The notes beneath the pieces are model-generated. The model saw nothing but the letters and a program-made list of their open reading frames with translations. It did not search any database and was not told the origin of the DNA. The translations under genes were made by a program, and so were the position numbers. Positions 54,165 through 62,401 of a stretch of 64,000 nt of DNA are shown here, in pieces. The DNA is from Fibrella aestuarina BUZ 2 (GTDB taxonomy: Bacteria; Bacteroidota; Bacteroidia; Cytophagales; Spirosomataceae), in contig NC_020054.1 in the NCBI RefSeq assembly GCF_000331105.1, forward strand, positions 5,769,815-5,833,814. The letters run 5' to 3'. Numbering within the stretch: position 1 is the first letter of the stretch; each line of letters opens with the position of its first letter.

Positions 54165-56612
54165 CTAACGCCCACCGGCATCGTCGTTCTGCACTTTGCG
54201 GCTTTGCTTGCCGCCGGCGCTCATCTGGCCAAACCGCCACTCAAACGCCAGCCGCACCGAGCGCGTCAGGAAGAAAAAGCGGGTGTCCGACGTAAACGTG
54301 GGTGCCGACTGGCTGTTGGTCTGCGACACGCCCCGGTTGAACGGGTTGTTGACCCCCAGCGTAAGGCTCGCTTTTTTCGCCATCAGGTCGCGCTTCAGGG
54401 CGAATCCGTACCAGTAAAAACTGGTGCTGCGGCCCTGTAGGCTGATCCAGCCCGTGTTGGCATTGCCGTTGGCCTGCAGGGTGTAGTTGTGGGGCAGTTT
54501 GTAGGTGCTGCTCACGTTAAAATTGCCCACCAGCCCGCTGTTGCGCTGGTTCAGGCCGGGGCTGTTCAGGTCCACATACCGCAGGTCGGTACCGCCATTC
54601 AGCGTCCAGTTCTTGTTGGCCTGCCCCGACAGGTTGACGTTCAGGCCGTAGGCGCTGCGTTGAGCAATGTTTTCGGGCTTGCTCAGTGATACGCCCGCCT
54701 CGTCCACCGTCCGGATAAACTCGATGGCGTTGTTGGTCATGCGCCAGTAGAAAGCCGAGTTGATCGACAGCCCCGATTTCGTGCTCACGCTATGCCCCAG
54801 TTCGACGGCGTGGTTCAGCTCCGGGTTCAGGTAAGGGTTGCCGGTTTGCAGGTTGCGCGGATCGCTGGCATTGACCCAAGGGTTCAGAAACCAGAGTTGC
54901 GGTCGCTGTATCCGTTGGGTGTAACTGGCCTTCAGCGTGTGTGACTTGATTCCTTTCGAGATCGTTACGCTCGGAATCAGGTTCTGGTACTGCGTGGCCA
55001 GCGCCGTCTGGGTCGTCAGGAAATTACCGCTGATCTCGGTGCGCTCGAAGCGGGCACCCAGGTTGAGGTTCCACTTCTGCCTGGTTTCCACCCGAAGCGC
55101 CGTGTAGCCCGCGTAAATCTGCTGGTTGTAATCGAAATCATTCGACTGGCTCGGGTCGGCCACAAACGGCTGTTGCCCATCCAGCGATTGCTCTACCCGG
55201 TACTCGCTGCCAATGTCGCGCCGGATCGCCTTCACACCCACTTCTAGCTTCATCTGAGCCGTATCGCGGCGCATCCGAACCAGAAACGGGTGCGTATAGT
55301 CGGCCTGAAGCGTGTATTCCTTGTTGCGGCTGTAGTTGGTGCTACGCTGCCGATAACTCAGTTGCTCCACCTCGTTGATCGTGTAGCGGTCGGTATCGTA
55401 AAAGTAGTTGTCGGGCATCCGGCTAAACTGCGTCAGCAGGGTAAACTCTTTCTCCGACGTTACCCCGGCAGGTTTACGAAACGTTTTGGTATAGCCCAGA
55501 TCGAACTGACTGTTGCCGTATGGATTGCGGAACCGGATGTCGTTGCGGAAGTATTGCAGCGTCGTGCCGGCCGGGTCGGTCAGGCGGTTGATGACCGAGC
55601 TATTGTTGGGGTACGAACCGCCCCAGGCGTTGGCCGAGAAGTTGATCCGGCTGGTCGAATCCGGGTCATAATCCAGGCTGAATTCGCCGTAGCCACCCGT
55701 GCCAGTGTTGTCGGCGTTGCTGTCCTGATACAGGTAGTTGAGGGGCTGTCCGTTCAGCAAGGTGGTGCGTAGCGTATGGGCCTCGCGGATGTTCCGAAAC
55801 TGGTAGCCATTGGCCGAGAGCGAAACGCCCAGCTTTTTAGTCTTGAGCGCCAGTTTAGTGTTGGTGCTGCGGTTGAACGTACCCACCGACGCCATCACCG
55901 ACCCGTTGAAACCCTGCAAGGCTTTTTTGGTGATGATGTTGATCACGCCCGCCGCGCCTTCGGCATCGTATTTGGCACCGGGGCTGGTAATGACCTCGAT
56001 CGACTTGATGTTGTCGGCGGGCATCTGCTTCAGGGCGTCGGCCAGGTTACGCGCCATCATCGCCGACGGTTTCCCGTTGATCAGCACCCGGATGTTGCTG
56101 TTGCCCCGCATCTGAATGTTCCCGTCCAGGTCGAGGCTCAGCGACGGCACCTTGCGCAGCACGTCGGCCGCCGAACCACCCGCGTTGGAGATGTCTTTCT
56201 CGGCGTTGTAGATCAGCTTATCGCCTTTTTCCTCGATCAGCGCCTTCTGCGCCGTTACGGTCACTTCACCCAGCGTCCGGCTTTCCGAGCGCAACACGAT
56301 AGCCCCCAGTTGCACGATCGGCTCATCGGCCGTCAGGGTGACGGGGTGGTTTTTAGTCCGGTACCCTACCGACGAGAGGCTTAGCGTGTAGCGCCCCAGC
56401 GGCAGAGTGGGCAACCGGAACGTACCGGCGCTGTCGGTGGTGATACCGGCGATGAGCCGGGCGGCATCGCGCACGGCCACCGTCGCGAAGGGGATCGGCT
56501 GCGTCGTTGCCGAGTCGATTAGCGACCCCGACAGGCTAACCGTGTGATCAGATTGGGCAACAGCATCCCCAACCCATAGCGCCAGAGCGGCTACAGCTAG
56601 AAAAAGTTTCAT
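54165..56612 (-). CDS. TonB-dependent receptor, outer-membrane beta-barrel family
   Basis: 815 residues with a signal peptide of about 19 residues. A carboxypeptidase-regulatory-like domain (about 25-110, GSLIDSATTQPIPFATVAV) precedes a plug (TLGEVTVTAQKALIEEKGDKLIYN...VLRKVPSLSLDLDGNIQMRGNSNIRVLINGKP) and a barrel of the OMP_b-brl_3 type. It is not a SusC protein: the GYGTQ hallmark and SusD partner are missing. The C-terminus is not a Phe-ended strand but a polar tail. The cargo is unknown. It is convergent with the receiver-kinase gene. Confidence 0.88.
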   Translation of the reverse strand: MKLFLAVAALALWVGDAVAQSDHTVSLSGSLIDSATTQPIPFATVAVRDAARLIAGITTDSAGTFRLPTLPLGRYTLSLSSVGYRTKNHPVTLTADEPIVQLGAIVLRSESRTLGEVTVTAQKALIEEKGDKLIYNAEKDISNAGGSAADVLRKVPSLSLDLDGNIQMRGNSNIRVLINGKPSAMMARNLADALKQMPADNIKSIEVITSPGAKYDAEGAAGVINIITKKALQGFNGSVMASVGTFNRSTNTKLALKTKKLGVSLSANGYQFRNIREAHTLRTTLLNGQPLNYLYQDSNADNTGTGGYGEFSLDYDPDSTSRINFSANAWGGSYPNNSSVINRLTDPAGTTLQYFRNDIRFRNPYGNSQFDLGYTKTFRKPAGVTSEKEFTLLTQFSRMPDNYFYDTDRYTINEVEQLSYRQRSTNYSRNKEYTLQADYTHPFLVRMRRDTAQMKLEVGVKAIRRDIGSEYRVEQSLDGQQPFVADPSQSNDFDYNQQIYAGYTALRVETRQKWNLNLGARFERTEISGNFLTTQTALATQYQNLIPSVTISKGIKSHTLKASYTQRIQRPQLWFLNPWVNASDPRNLQTGNPYLNPELNHAVELGHSVSTKSGLSINSAFYWRMTNNAIEFIRTVDEAGVSLSKPENIAQRSAYGLNVNLSGQANKNWTLNGGTDLRYVDLNSPGLNQRNSGLVGNFNVSSTYKLPHNYTLQANGNANTGWISLQGRSTSFYWYGFALKRDLMAKKASLTLGVNNPFNRGVSQTNSQSAPTFTSDTRFFFLTRSVRLAFEWRFGQMSAGGKQSRKVQNDDAGGR

Positions 56613-56907
56613 ACGTGATTGATTGATAGTAAGCGATCCTGGCGCTACGTCGTCAGTGGACAGTCATGTTGTTGTCGATAACCGGTGTACTTCTTTGACC
56701 ATTCATGACCAACACAGTGAGTAGACGAAGCCTGATGCCCAAAACTAAACGCAGCCTAAAGGCCTAGGTTGGCAATGGGACGAACCAGCCTGAAAATGGG
56801 ATAAACCGAAATCCCTCGCCCTACCGGTGCACCTGAGGGGATTGACGTTACATGGGGAGAGATGCGATCTGCGCCCGAGCGTTGCACCATCCCGCAAAAA
56901 GGAGCAC

Positions 56908-57606
56908 TTATTTTTCTTTCCGCAGAAACACGTTGTTGCTGATCGACTCCAGCCGGACCTCGGGGCCACCACTCAGCAGGGTGCCTTCCAGTTGGTAACC
57001 TACGATGGGGTGCTTTGGCCGTTTGCCTTTAAAGTCGATGGTCAGGTCAGAGTAGGCTTCGCCCGTGATGGTCTTCATCGACACGTTGGCGCCTTTCGAG
57101 CCGGGCCAGCTTACGTCAACAAACCCGCTGATCGACTTGGCCCAGACGGGGCTGGTCGCGCCCTGAATATCGATGTTGCCGTTGATCGTTTCGACGCGCA
57201 GGGCGGCCTGCCGCGGCAGCGTGACTTCGTAGTTGATGGTGCTGCAAACCGAATACGAACGCCCGTCCCGATCGGTGCTCCAGTTCGACCGCGTGCCGGG
57301 ACAATCCTCGGCCCTCCCCTGTTTGATCAATTCCTTGTCAAAATCAGTCGTGAGCCGGACGGCCTGCGCATCAGACCCCGTCTCGACGGTCAGCGCGTCG
57401 TCCAGTTTACCGTTGTTGATCGTGGCCGCGATGCGCACCGACACCTCTGGCTTGTCCCAGTAATGTACCTGGATGTTCTCGCCAAACTTCAGGTTCAGGT
57501 GCACCGCCTGTCCCGAGGCCACAGGCAGCGTTTTCGTGATGATTTTTTGGGCAAAGACAGGCGCAACCAGCAGCCAGATCAGCAGAAAGAGGATTGAGTT
57601 TTTCAT
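56908..57606 (-). CDS. Secreted DUF4097-type beta-helix protein
   Basis: 232 residues with a signal peptide of 19 residues. The body consists of short repeating strands (LRVETINGNIDIQGATSPVWAKSISGFVDVSWPGSKG, MKTITGEAYSDLTIDF) that fit the DUF4097 beta-solenoid family, of unknown function and probably at the cell surface or in the periplasm. Two Cys (EDCPGT, YSVCST) may form a disulfide. It lies 33 bp after a paralogous gene and is the last of the sigma-factor operon. The 295-bp gap downstream of it, to the TonB receptor gene, shows nothing I recognise. Confidence 0.75.
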   Translation of the reverse strand: MKNSILFLLIWLLVAPVFAQKIITKTLPVASGQAVHLNLKFGENIQVHYWDKPEVSVRIAATINNGKLDDALTVETGSDAQAVRLTTDFDKELIKQGRAEDCPGTRSNWSTDRDGRSYSVCSTINYEVTLPRQAALRVETINGNIDIQGATSPVWAKSISGFVDVSWPGSKGANVSMKTITGEAYSDLTIDFKGKRPKHPIVGYQLEGTLLSGGPEVRLESISNNVFLRKEK

Positions 57607-57639
57607 GGCAGACGAAGGAAAAAGGGTTGAGGAAAGACG

Positions 57640-58416
57640 TTATTTCTGCTTGCGGATGTAGATGTCGCTGCTGATGGTTTTCAGCTGAAGGTCAACGCCG
57701 CCGCCGTTGGTGGTGCCGTTGATGGCGTGGCCACCGCCCATGCGGGTCATACCGTCTTTTTTGTTCAGGCCCAGGTCGAAATCGGTATACATTTCGCCGG
57801 TGATCGAGCTGAGTTTAAAATTGGCTTTGGTCGATGCGGGCAGCGTCACGTCGATGGCACCGCTGATGGTCGAGATGGCGGTGGGCTTGCTTTGGTTCAG
57901 GGACGAATAGACCACCCTCACTTCTCCGTTGGTGGTATTGGCCACCACAGGCCCCGTTACGTTCAGCAGGTTGATATCGCCGTTTTTCGTTCGGATTTCC
58001 AGGTCACCCTCCACGTTTTGCACCGTGATATCGCCCTTATGCCAGTTGGTCTGTTCGTAGAGAATGGCCACTTTCTGCGGCACCCGAATGGTGTAGGGGA
58101 TGTCTTTCCGCGTTGCTTTCTCCACGCGCATGACTCCGTTCTCCGAGGTGACCGACAGCCCGATACCGGTGTTGTCGACGGCCGAATTGTAGAGCGGGCG
58201 CAGGCCTTTGGCCCGTTCGGGCGGCGCTTCCAGCTTCGATGACGTCTGCACGATCAATTCGTTACCGTTATACCCTTCGACTTTCAGGTTACCGGCATCC
58301 AGCAGGATCATCACTTTCTGATCGCCGTTGTTGGCCAGTTTGGTTTTGTACTCCTGTGCGTAGGACACAGTCAGTTGGGCCAGGCAGCCAAGGCCCAGCA
58401 GCAGCATTTTTTTCAT
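57640..58416 (-). CDS. Secreted DUF4097-type protein
   Basis: 258 residues with a signal peptide of about 20 residues. The repeating pattern GDITVQNVEGDLEIRTKNGDINLLNVTGPVVANTTNGEVRV is characteristic of DUF4097. It shares its ending (LKTISSDIYIRKQK) with the downstream paralogue (LESISNNVFLRKEK), so the two arose by duplication. It follows the anti-sigma gene by 51 bp on the same strand and is probably under the same sigma factor. Confidence 0.82.
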   Translation of the reverse strand: MKKMLLLGLGCLAQLTVSYAQEYKTKLANNGDQKVMILLDAGNLKVEGYNGNELIVQTSSKLEAPPERAKGLRPLYNSAVDNTGIGLSVTSENGVMRVEKATRKDIPYTIRVPQKVAILYEQTNWHKGDITVQNVEGDLEIRTKNGDINLLNVTGPVVANTTNGEVRVVYSSLNQSKPTAISTISGAIDVTLPASTKANFKLSSITGEMYTDFDLGLNKKDGMTRMGGGHAINGTTNGGGVDLQLKTISSDIYIRKQK

Positions 58417-58467
58417 GATTTAACTAGTTGATTGTTAGTAGTTTATCTCGCCGTCGGCGGCAGACCG

Positions 58468-59268
58468 TTACGACGTCGACTTCGTGACTTTACTCAAGGC
58501 ACCGATCCCTTCTTCGGCTTTGAGGCGGACCACGTCCAGCACCTGCTGGTTGCGGGCCAGCCACTGCATTTCCGTGGTCGCTCGTTTCTCTTTGATAGCC
58601 ACCAGCGCGTCAATCAGCGTCAGTTGCACGTTGGGGTCTTTCTGGATGCGCAGCGACTGGATTAACGCCTCCCGAACCCCTTCCTCCCGCTCGAACCGCA
58701 GCAAGGCCTGGCAGGCCGCCAGCCTCACGTTGACGTTAGCGTCGAAGTTGAGCGTATTGATCAGCAACTGTGTGATTTCGCGGTCAGCCTGATCGAGTTC
58801 CGAACTCTGGTTGACGGCATGAATCCGGTCGCTGGCCGAGGTTTGCGTCATGGCGTCGAAGGCCAGCGCTTTCTTGATCGAATCGGCCTCCGGTGAATCG
58901 GTCTGTGGTTGGTCGGCGGCGGCTATTTCGGTGGCCACCGTCGGTTCCCATTGGGTGTAGTAGCGCCCACCCACGAAGCCCAGCAGCAGCAGCGTCACCC
59001 CGGCCGCGAGGCGCAGGCTCCAGCTCGTCAGCTGCCGCACGGGTGTGGTACGCTGCGGCCCGAGCTTCCGGTCCAGTTGAGCCACCAGATTGGTCGAGGG
59101 TTGCCCGGCCTGCGCCTCGGTTACGTACTCAAACAGGGGGGCGTGGGGCCGCAGGTGCTCGGGCAGGGGCTGGGTACGTTGGAAAAAATCGCGCAGCTGC
59201 CGTTCTTCGTCGAGGGTGGTTTCCCCGGCATAGTAGCGCGTCAGCAGGTCATCAATAGTTGGCTTCAT
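58468..59268 (-). CDS. Anti-sigma factor-like membrane protein with HEAT repeats
   Basis: 266 residues. The N-terminal 85 residues (DDLLTRYYAGETTLDEERQLRDFF) look like a cytoplasmic anti-sigma domain. One membrane segment follows (LRLAAGVTLLLLGFVGG, about 85-101), then a periplasmic region of about 160 residues with HEAT-like helical pairs (NVNVRLAACQALLRFEREEGVREALIQSL). Its start overlaps the end of the sigma gene by 17 bp, the usual layout of a sigma/anti-sigma pair. HEAT repeats outside the membrane may read an envelope signal. Confidence 0.8.
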   Translation of the reverse strand: MKPTIDDLLTRYYAGETTLDEERQLRDFFQRTQPLPEHLRPHAPLFEYVTEAQAGQPSTNLVAQLDRKLGPQRTTPVRQLTSWSLRLAAGVTLLLLGFVGGRYYTQWEPTVATEIAAADQPQTDSPEADSIKKALAFDAMTQTSASDRIHAVNQSSELDQADREITQLLINTLNFDANVNVRLAACQALLRFEREEGVREALIQSLRIQKDPNVQLTLIDALVAIKEKRATTEMQWLARNQQVLDVVRLKAEEGIGALSKVTKSTS

Positions 59269-59770
59269 AGTCGTTCAGTTTAACGTACCCATCGCGCAGC
59301 CGTTGCCGGGCTCGCGAGAGGGTCACGCGGATGGTGTTGATCGACAGCCCGGTTACCTGTTCGATTTCCTCGAAGGAATATTCCTCCACGTCGCGCAAGT
59401 GCAGCACCAGTTTCTGGGTATCGGGCAGTTGGTCGATCAGCCGCCGCAGCTGGCTGGCGCTGTCGGTCAGTTCCGCCTGCCGGTGCGGCGACAGCTGATC
59501 GGCGGCGACGCTTCCCAAATCGGCATTGTCGACGCCCTTCTGCCGGTCGTGGGCCTTCAGCCGATCCAGACAGAGGTTTTTGGTCATTTGTACGGCCAGG
59601 GCTTCCACGCTTTGATAGGTATCCAGTTGCTGTCGATTCGACCACAGGCGCAGCAGCACATCCTGCAACGCATCCTCGGCATCTTCGCGGTTGCGCAGAA
59701 ACATCGTAGCCAGCCGGAAGAGTCGGTTCTGAACGGGTAAGATCCGTTGCTTAAACGCCTGTAGGTCCAT
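59252..59770 (-). CDS. ECF-type RNA polymerase sigma factor
   Basis: 172 residues from the ATG at 59770 (MDLQAFKQRILPV); an in-frame start ten codons earlier is possible. Region 2 is seen in LFRLATMFLRNREDAEDALQDVLLRLW and region 4 in LPDTQKLVLHLRDVEEYSFEEIEQVTGLSINTIRVTLSRARQRL. It directs transcription of a small regulon that probably includes its own operon (anti-sigma and two DUF4097 proteins). Overlap with the next gene indicates translational coupling. Confidence 0.9.
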   Translation of the reverse strand: MDLQAFKQRILPVQNRLFRLATMFLRNREDAEDALQDVLLRLWSNRQQLDTYQSVEALAVQMTKNLCLDRLKAHDRQKGVDNADLGSVAADQLSPHRQAELTDSASQLRRLIDQLPDTQKLVLHLRDVEEYSFEEIEQVTGLSINTIRVTLSRARQRLRDGYVKLNDYEANY

Positions 59771-59879
59771 CTCACTGGCAAAGACGACCGAACAAACCAA
59801 ACATTACACCATCACCGAAAATTTTTCTTGAATAGCCGTCAGGTACGTTACCAGACAGATGGCATTCGTGTAAAATGGA

Positions 59880-60350
59880 CTAGTCAACCGGCCGCCAGAG
59901 CCGTCGATCTATCGGTTGAATTTCCTGCCCAACCACTTGTATCTGTTCGAACAGCGCGTGAGCCGGATGCAAGATCACGTTGTAGGATAACGGAACCAGC
60001 ACCGATGGCACCGCGACGCCCAGGGAATCGGGGTTGTTCAACCAGTCCTTAAGCCAGGTCTGCGTTCGCTCATAGGTATCGTCCTGCCAGTAGTCGGGAA
60101 GTTCGTTTCGATGGTAATAGCGAATGTCATCGGGCACCGCCAGCGAGAACACCCAGTAGGTGGGTAACTCTTCATAGCGAATAGCCGGGGCATGAGCCAG
60201 GGTTTCGACCAGACCTAGTTCGGGTGTCGATGTCGCATACAGCACGCCTACGCCTTTGGGATTCCAGCGCCCCCCAAACAGCCGACTGCCCGTTACCGAT
60301 AGGGGCTCGTGGCGGTACTTATCCCGGATGATTCGATACAGCGTTGGCAT
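59880..60350 (-). CDS. RES-domain toxin
   Basis: 156 residues with the conserved RES features: LYRI at the start, GGRWNPKGVGVLYAT (Arg, Tyr and Ser positions), ELGLVETLAH with the active Glu, and a late PSVLVPLSYNVILHPAH. RES toxins of the MbcT/ParT type consume NAD+ or ADP-ribosylate targets and arrest growth. The gene follows its antitoxin by 8 bp. Length and motifs are complete, so it is probably active when released. Confidence 0.9.
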   Translation of the reverse strand: MPTLYRIIRDKYRHEPLSVTGSRLFGGRWNPKGVGVLYATSTPELGLVETLAHAPAIRYEELPTYWVFSLAVPDDIRYYHRNELPDYWQDDTYERTQTWLKDWLNNPDSLGVAVPSVLVPLSYNVILHPAHALFEQIQVVGQEIQPIDRRLWRPVD

Positions 60351-60358
60351 AAGGCGAC

Positions 60359-60769
60359 TCAGGCAGGCAGGCCGTAGTCAAGTCGACCCAGCACATCATC
60401 AACCAGCCCAAAGCCGGTCACCGTGTCCAGCAGTTGCAGCGGTGCCTGATTGGCCAGTTCGCGGATGGGTGTGCGTAGCCAGGTCAGCACCGTTGATTTC
60501 CGACCCTCAAACGTGTCCAGCGCGTGTAGTAAGAGGTTTCTCAACAGGAGCAACCGCTCCGAAGCATCTACCCCGAAGCGCTGGTCAGCGGTTAGGCGAT
60601 GCAGGTTGCGGGGCGTCATGTTCAGGGCATACGCCATCTCTTTGTCGGTCAGGCCAACCAAAGCCGCTACCTCATCGACTTCAGCACGTAACTGTCCCTG
60701 ACGGGATGATTGCACCAGTGAAAACGGCGACAGTGAAGTGCCGGCAGGGGTATGAGTTTGGCTAGCCAT
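60359..60769 (-). CDS. Xre/MbcA/ParS-type antitoxin (DUF2384)
   Basis: 136 residues. An Xre-like helix-turn-helix (VAALVGLTDKEMAYALNMTPRNLHRLTADQRFGVDASERLLLL) is followed by the DUF2384 toxin-binding domain, ending LLDTVTGFGLVDDVLGRLDYGLPA, where a C-terminal tail normally plugs the RES active site. It is the first gene of the operon and would repress its own promoter, whose boxes and repeats can be read just upstream. Confidence 0.9.
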   Translation of the reverse strand: MASQTHTPAGTSLSPFSLVQSSRQGQLRAEVDEVAALVGLTDKEMAYALNMTPRNLHRLTADQRFGVDASERLLLLRNLLLHALDTFEGRKSTVLTWLRTPIRELANQAPLQLLDTVTGFGLVDDVLGRLDYGLPA

Positions 60770-60782
60770 CTACGAAAGAGAC

Positions 60783-60822
60783 ATAAGTCACAAAGCTAAG
60801 TGAAATAAGTCACCACACCAAA
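60783..60822 (-). promoter_or_regulatory. Promoter and operator repeats of the RES-Xre operon
   Basis: On the minus strand, TTTG (60819-60822) and TAGCTTTG (60791-60798) are separated by exactly 20 bp, an ideal Bacteroidota promoter. Two direct repeats GTGACTTAT (60805-60813 and 60783-60791) lie 22 bp apart, two helical turns, flanking and touching the -7 box. They are the likely binding sites of the antitoxin. Confidence 0.7.
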
Positions 60823-60980
60823 TGCATCACGTACCGGGTCAATAGCTTACCTATCCCGTTCGGTCAGGTACGTTACCGCGGGGCCATTTCCTCTGAAAAA
60901 GGGGTGGTCGTAGTCCGAGGTGCCAACGGTCTGGGTCGTACCGTTATATTTGATCGAAAATAACGTACATCATCCCCACT

Positions 60981-61724
60981 ATGCGCTGGCTTTACCTGCT
61001 ACTCGCCTTCTGGACCGCCCCCCTACGGGCGCAGACCCTGCGCGTGGCGGTGGCGGCCAATGCCCAGTTTGTGATGGAGGCGTTGCGAACGACCTTTCAG
61101 CAGCAGACGGGCGTGCATATCGATGCCATTGTGAGTTCGTCGGGGAAGCTGACGACCCAGATTCAGCAGGGAGCGCCTTACGACGTGTTTCTCTCGGCCG
61201 ACATGGATTACCCGCAGGCCCTGCATCAGCAGCAACTGACCACCGCTGCGCCGATGGCCTACGCCTACGGCTCGCTGGTGCTGTGGACGCTGACCGACCT
61301 GCCTCTGTCGGCTGACCTGCGCGTGCTGCAAAACCCGGCGGTGCGCCACATCGGCATTGCCAACCCGGCCACGGCCCCCTACGGCGCGGCGGCGGTGGCG
61401 CTGCTCAAGTACCGGAAACAGCTCGACGCGGTGAAGGCGCGACTGGTGTACGGCGAAAGCATCGCGCAGGTAAACCAGTACATCCTGTCGGGGGCGGCGG
61501 AAGTGGGCATTACGGCCAAATCCGTTGTGCTCGACCCAAGCCAGAAGCAGCGCGGCCACTGGATCGACCTGCCCCCGCCCGGCTACACGCCCATTGCCCA
61601 GGGGGTCGTGATCCTGAAACGCAGCGCACAGCCCAAGGTAGCGGCCCAATTCGTTCAATTTTTGCGTAGCCCGGCGGCGCGTCGTATACTGCACCAGTAT
61701 GGGTATCGCACACCTACCCTCTAA
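60981..61724 (+). CDS. modA: Molybdate ABC transporter substrate-binding protein
   Basis: 247 residues with a signal peptide of about 18 residues. The sequence follows ModA: LRVAVAANAQFVMEAL, VSSSGKLTTQIQQGAPYDVFLSADMDYP, IANPATAPYGAAA and VVILKRS. It binds molybdate or tungstate in the periplasm. Its stop overlaps the modB start (TAATG). The molybdate would serve the PaoABC-like enzyme encoded at 14239-18310. Confidence 0.93.
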   Translation: MRWLYLLLAFWTAPLRAQTLRVAVAANAQFVMEALRTTFQQQTGVHIDAIVSSSGKLTTQIQQGAPYDVFLSADMDYPQALHQQQLTTAAPMAYAYGSLVLWTLTDLPLSADLRVLQNPAVRHIGIANPATAPYGAAAVALLKYRKQLDAVKARLVYGESIAQVNQYILSGAAEVGITAKSVVLDPSQKQRGHWIDLPPPGYTPIAQGVVILKRSAQPKVAAQFVQFLRSPAARRILHQYGYRTPTL

Positions 61725-62401
61725 TGCCTTGCCTTATGCCTATTGACTGGCAACCGATCTGGCTCACGCTCCGGCTGGCCAGCGTCACCACCTTCCTCTT
61801 ACTGCTGATCGGCGTACCACTGGCGAGTTGGCTGGCCCTGAGCCGGTTTCGGCTCAAACCCGTCGTCGAATCGCTGGTGAGTCTGCCGTTGGTGCTGCCA
61901 CCGTCGGTGGTGGGGTTTTACCTGCTGCTGGCCTTCAGCCCTACCAGCCGCTTCGGGGCATGGCTATTGCAAACGGTTGATCTACAACTGGTTTTCTCCT
62001 TCCCCGGCCTGGTGGTAGCGTCGCTGCTTTATAGCCTGCCGTTTATGGTACATCCCATTCAGGCGGGCCTCGAAAACCTGCCCGCCTCCTGGCGCGAAGC
62101 GGCCTACACGCTGGGCCAATCACCCGTACGGACGCTCTGGCGCGTGTTGCTACCCAATTGCAAACCGGCGCTGCTGACGGGCGTGGTGCTGTCCTTCGCG
62201 CACACCATCGGCGAATTCGGGCTGGTGCTGATGATCGGCGGGAACCTGCCGGGCCAGACGCGGGTGGCGTCCATCGCTATTTACGACGAGGTAGAGCTGC
62301 TGCATTTCGACACGGCCCACGCCTACGCCGCCCTGCTGCTGGGGCTATCGTTCGCGATTTTGCTGCTGGTCTACAGCATCAACAAACAGGTGACGGTATG
62401 A
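61724..62401 (+). CDS. modB: Molybdate ABC transporter permease
   Basis: 225 residues with about five membrane segments. The cytoplasmic permease loop reads EAAYTLGQSPVRTLWRVLLPNCKPALLTG (EAA motif), and FAHTIGEFGLVLMIGGN is typical of ModB. Starts at 61724 and 61736 are both possible; the first overlaps the modA stop. The stop overlaps the modC start (ATGA), so all three genes are coupled. Confidence 0.92.
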   Translation: MPCLMPIDWQPIWLTLRLASVTTFLLLLIGVPLASWLALSRFRLKPVVESLVSLPLVLPPSVVGFYLLLAFSPTSRFGAWLLQTVDLQLVFSFPGLVVASLLYSLPFMVHPIQAGLENLPASWREAAYTLGQSPVRTLWRVLLPNCKPALLTGVVLSFAHTIGEFGLVLMIGGNLPGQTRVASIAIYDEVELLHFDTAHAYAALLLGLSFAILLLVYSINKQVTV

